Of a DNA stretch of 10,741 bases, positions 6,487-10,741 are shown in pieces. The translations under genes and the position numbers were made by a program. Within the stretch, counting starts at the first letter, position 1, and each line of letters opens with the position of its first letter. Below the pieces are notes generated by a model that saw only the letters and a list, made by a program, of their open reading frames with translations, ran no database searches and was not told where the DNA came from. This DNA comes from JBGLNJ01 sp964353405 (GTDB lineage: Bacteria; Chloroflexota; Anaerolineae; Fen-1058): positions 1 through 10,741 of the forward strand of contig CAYGWJ010000458.1 in NCBI GenBank assembly GCA_964353405.1, read 5' to 3'.

Positions 6487-7099
6487 ATCGTGATGGAGCT
6501 AGTCGAGGGAGAGTCGCTCTACAAGCGCCGCCCTCAGACCCTGGCTGAAACCTGCTCGATCGCGCGCCAGATTTGCGCTGCGCTCGATCACGCCCACGCA
6601 CACGGTATCATCCACCGCGACCTCAAGCCGGAGAACGTGCTCATCGCGCCGGATGGGCCGGTCAAGCTGACGGATTTCGGCCTGGCTCGCTCGGCGGCTT
6701 CACGCCTCTCGACGGAGGGCGCAAAGCGTCGGCACGGTGTTTTACATGGCGACGGAACAGGCGTTGGGCGAGTCTTCCGATGGCCGCGCCGACCTGTACG
6801 CGCTCGGCGTGATGCTTTACGAGCTGACGGCCGGCCGCCTGCCGTTCACGGCGGACGACGCGCTCTTGGTGATTTCGCAACACCTTTACGCGCCCGTCGT
6901 GCCGCCGCGCACTTTTCAGCCGGACCTGCCCCTGGCGCTGCAAGCCATTATCCTCAAGTTGCTCTCCAAATCGGCCGCCGACCGGTTCGCTTCGGCGCGC
7001 GAGGTAAGCCAGGCGCTGGCGCAGGTTGAGCAACTCTTCCGCCAGGCCACGCCTGAGGAAGCGCCGCCCACTGAAGTATCACCGCTGGATCAGCTTGGA

Positions 7100-8330
7100 C
7101 GCGGTCGGATGGTCGGGCGGCAGGTAGAGTTGAACCAGTTGCGCGAGTTGTGGCAGCGCGCCCAGCAAGGTCAGGGACACCTGGCGCTGATTTCGGGCGA
7201 GCCGGGCGTGGGCAAGACGCGCCTGGCCAGCGAGATGATGGTGCTGGCCCGTCTCAAGGGCGCGGTCGTCTTGCAGGGCGGCTGTTACGAATACGAAGCC
7301 ACGACGCCCTATCTGCCGTTCGTCGAGGCCATTCGCCAGTGGGTTCACATCCAGAGTAGAGACGTTCTGGTAGAACGTCTCTACTCGACCGCCGCCGAAC
7401 TCGCCAAGCTCGCGCCCGAAATCGAGGCCAGGCTGGGGCCCCGCTCTCGCCCAACCCGCCGCTGCCGCCGAATGAAGAGCGGCTGCGCCTGTTCGACCAC
7501 GTTGCCCGCTTTGTGCAGCGGCTGGCCGCCGAGCGCGGGCTGCTGTTGTTCCTCGACGATCTGCATTGGGCCGACCAGGGCACGCTGGCGCTCTTGCACT
7601 ACCTGCTCCGCACCTTGCGCCAGGACCGCGTGCTGATCCTGGCTTGTTACCGCGAAGTGGAACTGGACCGGACGCATCCGCTGGCGACGGCGCTGGTCGA
7701 ATGGAACCGCGAGCGGCTGACGAGCCGTCTGCTGCTGGGGCGTCTCTCGCTCGACGAAACGGCTGCCATGCTGGCCGTCTTGTTCGGCCAGATCAGCATC
7801 ATGACCGAGATGGCCGAACCGATTTACCGCGAGACCGAGGGCAACCCGTTCTTTGTCGAAGAAGTTGTCAAGGCTCTCATCGAGCAGGGCCAGATTTACC
7901 GCGAGGCCGGGCGTTGGGAACGTAAAGCGATTGCCGAGCTGGCGATCCCGCAGAGCGTCAAGGAAGCGATTGGCGGGCTTGAACCGGCTGACCGAGTCTT
8001 GTCTGGATGTGCTGACGCGTCGGCGCTGGGCAAGTCGTTTGCCTTTGCCGAGCTGGCCGCCGTTGCCACGGCCGGCGAAGACCAGCTCCTCGACGCGCTC
8101 GACGAAGCCAGCGCGGCTCAACTGGTTAGCGCTGAGAAAGACGAGGCCTTTAGCTTTACGCACGACAAGATTCGCAAAGTGCTGCACGAGGAACTGAATC
8201 CCATCCGCAGGCGTCGGCTGCACCAGCGCATTGGCGAAGGTTTGGAAAAGCTCTATGCGAGCGACCTCGACGCGCACGTGCAGGATTTGGCGCATCACTT
8301 TGCCCAAGGGGCTGCGTTATTCGATGCGGG
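7100..8330 (+). pseudogene. AAA_16/STAND-type ATPase segment
   Basis: Begins with a VGRQVELNQLRELW boundary typical of AAA_16-like modules. Walker A is GEPGVGKT (7196-7219), followed by GGCYEYEATTPYLPFVEAIR. A shift near 7440 moves to LSPNPPLPPNEERLRLFD. Walker B is LLLFLDDLHWAD (7540-7575). Then come the sensor-like stretch LILACYREVEL, PIYRETEGNPFFVEEVVKALIE, and the winged-helix-like tail HDKIRKVLHEELNP. The order matches the nucleotide-switch modules of MalT/PknK-like regulators. It carries an in-frame 33-bp palindrome at 7354-7386. Confidence 0.8.
7354..7386. repeat. 33-bp palindrome (15-bp perfect arms) in the ATPase codons
   Basis: GAGTAGAGACGTTCT, GGT loop, AGAACGTCTCTACTC. It is exactly 11 codons and stop-free, encoding SRDVLVERLYS. 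Removing it leaves WVHIQ joined to TAAELAKLAPEI without changing the frame. Confidence 0.85.
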
Positions 8331-8350
8331 CTGCCGAGCAGGCCGCATCG

Positions 8351-8378
8351 AAAGTGGACAGTGGAAAGTGGACAGTGC
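8351..8378 (+). repeat. Heptamer array (4 x 7 bp) breaking the TPR region
   Basis: AAAGTGG, ACAGTGG, AAAGTGG, ACAGTGC. Removing these 28 bp exactly joins GCA TCG to GCC GAG GCG and reads AASAEALNLAEQLAAIYEAIG, a continuous TPR-like helix. The array is therefore an insertion and the cause of this frameshift. Confidence 0.85.
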
Positions 8379-8662
8379 GCCGAGGCGCTGAACCTGGCCG
8401 AGCAACTGGCGGCGATTTACGAGGCGATCGGGCAGGTCTATTTTCAGCGCGGGCCGTTTCAATCGGCGGTCGAGGCGTTCCAAAAAGCCATGTTGCTGGC
8501 GACGGCGGCAAAGCGCGCCGAGCTCAAGACGCGCATCGGCGCCACCTATGCCTACTTTGGCGACGAGCGCGGCGTGCCGTTCCTTCAAGAGGCACTGCGC
8601 GAGCTGAATCCAGACACGCAGGCCAGTCTGCTGGCGCAGGCCACCGCCATGCTGGGCCGCAC

Positions 8663-8683
8663 AAGTCGCAAGTCGCAAGTCGC
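8663..8683 (+). repeat. Heptamer array (3 x AAGTCGC) in the TPR region
   Basis: Three perfect AAGTCGC units, 21 bp, in frame (peptide SRKSQVA). It is the same heptamer and copy number as the E2 linker array at 3683-3703. Excision gives GRTFHHYRRQFDEA with the frame unchanged. Confidence 0.85.
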
Positions 8684-9739
8684 ATTTCATCACTACCGGC
8701 GGCAGTTCGACGAGGCCACCGAGTACCTGGAGCGCGCCCGAGAGCTGGCCGAGCCGCTGGACGATGCCGAGACGCTCACCAATTATCCGCACGCGGTGGC
8801 GCCGGGCTAAGAATTCCTGGCTCCTGGCGGAAGATTCATACGGAATGGGCCAGTGGCAGGCGGCGCTGGCTTTTGCAGAACGCGACCGCGAGATCGGCCA
8901 GAAAATTGGCGCGCAAGGGCGCGTGGCCTGGGCCGAGTGCAGCTTTGCTTATAGCTATCACGGTCTGGGCAACCTGGCCGCCGCGCTCGGTTGCGCCGTG
9001 CCATCAACACGGCGATCGCACTGGCCGAACGCATCGGCGACAATCGCCTGGCCGTCATGGTACGGGCCAAGCGCGCTTGTATTGCCACCGACCTGGGCGA
9101 CGACGAATCGGCGCAGTCGGACATGGACTGGGCTTGCGCGCGCACTCGAGAGACCGGCCACAAGCAGATGTATATGTGGACCTATGGAGCGCTGGGCTAT
9201 ATCTACTGGCAGCGTGAGGACTGGGAGCGGGCACTGGATCTGTGCGCCGAGCAGCAACGTGTGCTGGGCTATCGGCCAGATGCCGTGTACCTTGCCGCTT
9301 GCCTGGGACTGGGCCGGCTCCACGAATTGACTCGGGCGACGGACGCAAGCGCAAATCGCCTGAACGGTGGGCGGATTTGCCGCTCCAATGGCAGGCCGAG
9401 CACTGGGCCATGCTGGCGCAGGTCTTGGCCGAGCAAGGCGCGTGGGATGATGGGCGCGCCGCCGCAGCCGGCCGGTTCGAGCAGGCCATCGCCGCGTTCA
9501 AAGAGTTGAAGCCCTGGCCCGCACTCTCTACCAGCGTGGCATCTTGAGCCAGGTACGGGGCGACGTGGCGGGCGCGCTGGATGATTTCACCCACGCGCTG
9601 GTGATGTTTGAGGCGATGGGCGCGCAGCGCGATGCGAACAGGGCGCAGGCGCGGTTAGAAACGGATGAATTCGATGGGCTTGCCAATCCATAACACGGGC
9701 AACCCCATGATCGGGACACGGCTCGACCCCGGCGAAATC

Positions 9740-10201
9740 TCAGTGAGTGTTGGGATCCTCTATCAGGAGACCCTCAACCGTTGCGACGGCATTGAGTTGG
9801 TCATCGGCGCAGACAAACGTAATCGGCGCAAGCGATAAGGCGGCACGCACAGACTGCAACTCGAGCGCGGCCGCCAGTTGGACAGAATCGTAACCGCGCA
9901 AGCCGTGTTTTTCGGCCAATGACATGGCAGAGTCAATCAACGGTTCAGTCACCTCGGCAACTTGGTAGCGGTTGCGGAAATCGTATTTGAACCGAGTCGC
10001 AGCAGACTGGGCGTCGGATGCGTTTAATGCGCCGCTCCGTGCGCGGCGGAACAGCGCCGCAACAATCTCTGCGCCTGTGATGCGCGCGACGTAGAGTATA
10101 TGGCCGGAACTGGCGGCGCACAGGCTTGTCACCCAGGCCGTGCCAATTTCGGCAACATAGCGCTTGACCAGGGCACTGCTATCGAGGTAATAGTGAGCCA
10201 C
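9740..10201 (-). CDS. PIN-domain ribonuclease toxin (VapC-like)
   Basis: 153 aa, usual PIN toxin length. The N-terminus YYLDSSALVKRYVAE has the first acidic residue (Asp7). ITGAEIVAAL supplies Glu45, LRGYDSVQLAAAL supplies Asp105, and FVCADDQL supplies Asp133 or Asp134. All four metal-binding acids are present, so it should be an Mg-dependent RNase. The start is GTG at 10201, directly abutting the TAG of the upstream antitoxin gene, with GAGGA about 10 nt before it inside the antitoxin end. Translation is probably coupled so that the antitoxin is made first. It is convergent with the broken kinase gene. The RNA target cannot be predicted. Confidence 0.9.
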   Translation of the reverse strand: MAHYYLDSSALVKRYVAEIGTAWVTSLCAASSGHILYVARITGAEIVAALFRRARSGALNASDAQSAATRFKYDFRNRYQVAEVTEPLIDSAMSLAEKHGLRGYDSVQLAAALELQSVRAALSLAPITFVCADDQLNAVATVEGLLIEDPNTH

Positions 10202-10444
10202 CTAGCGCCGTTCCTCGATAATAGTTTGAGAGACTGGCGCGCCGGTCACGCGAATAGGCGCGAACGGCGACTCATCGGTTGGCAGAGGGCGAACTTCCTT
10301 GATCAGCCCAAGCTCGACTAGCCGCTGCCAATAGATTCTCTCCTGTTCGGGAATCAGCACTTCAACCGGTGTGTTGGGCAAAAGTGACACTGGCTCAAGC
10401 AACACAATCTTGTTGCCATCGTAGATGCCTTTCACTTTTAGCAT
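10202..10444 (-). CDS. Antitoxin-like partner of the PIN toxin
   Basis: 80 aa. It starts MLKVKGIYDGNKIVLLEPVS and continues LLPNTPVEVLIPE, a small beta-rich N-terminus resembling AF2212-like/DUF104-type antitoxins paired with PIN proteins. The C-terminal half (RLVELGLIKEVRPLP through APVSQTIIEERR) is charged and probably the toxin-wrapping tail. There is no ribbon-helix-helix or AbrB signature, so whether it binds DNA is open. GGAGAGG lies 5 nt upstream of the ATG. It directly abuts the toxin start and overlaps the end of a 22-codon leader frame. The antitoxin assignment rests mainly on position and fold resemblance. Confidence 0.75.
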   Translation of the reverse strand: MLKVKGIYDGNKIVLLEPVSLLPNTPVEVLIPEQERIYWQRLVELGLIKEVRPLPTDESPFAPIRVTGAPVSQTIIEERR

Positions 10445-10506
10445 ACGCGCCTCTCCAACATATGGTTCACATCTTCGTCCAACTCGTCATCTGCCAGCAC
10501 ATTCAT
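10438..10506 (-). CDS. 22-codon leader ORF overlapping the antitoxin start
   Basis: Reads MNVLADDELDEDV and then NHMLERRVC, strongly acidic in its first half. It has a full AGGAGG (10512-10517) 5 nt before its ATG and lies directly behind an extended -10 element. Its last codons overlap the antitoxin start in another frame (GTATGCTAA), an arrangement typical of translational coupling. It could be a leader peptide that controls antitoxin translation, or a truncated remnant. No homologue recognised. Confidence 0.4.
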   Translation of the reverse strand: MNVLADDELDEDVNHMLERRVC

Positions 10507-10523
10507 GGCGACCTCCTACTCCA

Positions 10524-10532
10524 ATTATAGCA
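10524..10532 (-). promoter_or_regulatory. Extended -10 promoter of the toxin-antitoxin unit
   Basis: On the minus strand the sequence reads TGCTATAAT: a perfect TATAAT with the extended TGn motif. No good -35 is visible at 16-18 bp, as is common for extended -10 promoters. Start of transcription is predicted near 10517, which leaves an 11-nt leader beginning at the Shine-Dalgarno itself. Confidence 0.6.
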
Positions 10533-10572
10533 CGTTCCCGCAAGTCATCCGGCTCCATCTCAATGCACTGTA

Positions 10573-10603
10573 GACCTGTCAGGTCTGCCGGGCCTGACAG
10601 GTC
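10573..10603. repeat. Palindrome GACCTGTCAGG / CCTGACAGGTC
   Basis: Perfect 11-bp arms (10573-10583, 10593-10603) with a 9-nt loop; the left arm sits in a smaller palindrome, AGACCTGTCAGGTCT (10572-10586). It lies 9 bp beyond the stop of the gene entering from the right, between that gene and the toxin-antitoxin promoter. It could end transcription of that gene as a hairpin, but no T-run follows. Confidence 0.75.
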
Positions 10604-10611
10604 CTGGAAGG

Positions 10612-10741
10612 TCAATCCACGTCGTACTCGGCGCTTTCTTCAAACAGGGAATGTTGTTCAGCATCCAGGCCGGGCAAGTGGTAAAACTTGCTAGAGACCA
10701 ACCCTTCGCTACTCAAGCCATCCAAACGCTTGATGGTCTTT
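10612..10741 (-). CDS. Unidentified protein, C-terminal end only
   Basis: From the right edge the minus strand stays open for 42 codons to TGA at 10612-10614: KTIKRLDGLSSEGL, then VSSKFYHLPGLDAEQHSLF, ending EESAEYDVD. Sensible composition and the acidic tail after LF suggest a genuine C-terminus. The family cannot be named from this fragment. It runs in the same direction as the toxin-antitoxin unit but is separated from it by a palindrome and a promoter. Confidence 0.55.
   Translation of the reverse strand, partial: KTIKRLDGLSSEGLVSSKFYHLPGLDAEQHSLFEESAEYDVD

Larger units (their letters stand above)
6189..7030 (+). pseudogene. Kinase-domain segment
   Basis: Glycine loop LGQGGMGVVYRAHD, catalytic Lys in VAAKVL (Lys39), helix-C Glu in LLREAQ (Glu57), then HPN. 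After the insertions comes a new frame with IVMELVEGESL, IIHRDLKPENVL and KLTDFGLA. After the extra A the third frame reads VGTVFYMATEQALGESSDGRADLYALGVMLYEL. The usual APE motif is ATE here. All catalytic residues survive, so the ancestral protein was an active-type Hanks kinase. With the 23-bp and 26-bp insertions removed, the stretch reads LNHPNIVAVYDAGEADGLR and then FIVMELVEG, textbook kinase sequence. Confidence 0.85.
6189..9693 (+). pseudogene. Ser/Thr kinase - AAA/STAND ATPase - TPR regulator, multiply frameshifted
   Basis: Successive pieces in all three frames read as one protein of roughly 1150 codons: kinase (about 6189-7030), ATPase (about 7100-8330), TPR-like repeats (about 8380-9693). 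The final stop is TAA at 9691-9693. PknK-like kinase-ATPase proteins share this general architecture. Frame changes: 23-bp palindrome insertion at 6392-6414; 26-bp duplication within 6449-6486; one extra A at 6723-6725; shift at GGGGCCCC (about 7435-7442); shift near 8305-8312, probably a small deletion; 28-bp heptamer array 8351-8378; shifts near 8785-8808, 8985-8992, 9330-9380 and 9505-9512. Few internal stops occur within each frame piece, so decay looks recent, or the indels are partly sequencing error; the intact 5-kb operon next door argues against error as the only cause. The likely start is GTG 6189, with no good ribosome binding site. Confidence 0.8.
8331..9693 (+). pseudogene. TPR-like C-terminal segment
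   Basis: Alanine-rich helical repeats in several frames: AEALNLAEQLAAIYEAIGQV; FQSAVEAFQKAMLLA; FDEATEYLERARELAEPLDD; WQAALAFAERDREIGQKIG; INTAIALAERIGDNRLAV; EDWERALDLCAEQQRVLG; and, at the end, GDVAGALDDFTHALVMFEAMG. The A-x-x-x-(F/Y/L)-x-x-A spacing fits TPR hairpins that would act as sensor or partner surface. At least five frame changes break this part, including a heptamer array at 8351-8378. Confidence 0.7.

Noticed and set aside
7381..8307. 308-codon open frame antisense to the ATPase segment
   Set aside because: Mirror of the Walker-B half of the ATPase; no family features of its own.

Overview
The window is GC-rich bacterial DNA. Its gene content suggests Chloroflexota, perhaps an Anaerolineae-like lineage: a branched-chain-type 2-oxo acid dehydrogenase operon, a PknK-like kinase/ATPase/TPR regulator, a Pro/Thr-rich (PTPTA, PSPTPR) lipoprotein, and many short palindromic and tandem repeats. 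The taxonomy is inferred from style only; there is no rRNA or marker gene.

Layout. 1-678 (minus) holds a broken lipoprotein-like gene. 679-1145 is a divergent intergenic region with a nested repeat, a hairpin and a candidate promoter. 1146-6144 (plus) is an intact four-gene operon, E1alpha - E1beta - E2 - E3, for a 2-oxo acid dehydrogenase complex whose E1 subunits look like the branched-chain (Bkd) type rather than classical pyruvate dehydrogenase. E1alpha, E1beta and E2 are tightly packed; E3 is separated by a 215-bp gap filled with nested inverted repeats. 6189-9693 (plus) is the wreck of a ~3.5-kb Ser/Thr kinase - AAA/STAND ATPase - TPR gene spread over all three frames. 9740-10506 (minus) is a compact toxin-antitoxin-like unit: a 22-codon leader ORF, an 80-aa antitoxin-like protein and a VapC-type PIN toxin. 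10612-10741 (minus) is the C-terminus of an unidentified gene entering from the right.

Function. E1 decarboxylates a 2-oxo acid with thiamine diphosphate, E2 carries the acyl group on lipoyl-Lys43 and passes it to CoA, and E3 reoxidises the lipoyl arm with FAD/NAD+. Together they make acyl-CoA and NADH.

The most striking signal is not a gene. Short repeats of several sequence families have entered coding and intergenic DNA throughout. Four families are tandem arrays with exactly 7-bp units (five loci); others are perfect palindromes with tiny loops. In the kinase gene, removing some of these insertions in silico restores family-like protein sequence at the junction. One 20-bp palindrome is flanked by a CAA duplication, like a target-site duplication. 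In the intact E2 gene the insertions are all multiples of 3 bp and sit in interdomain linkers. This looks like active short-element invasion filtered by selection.
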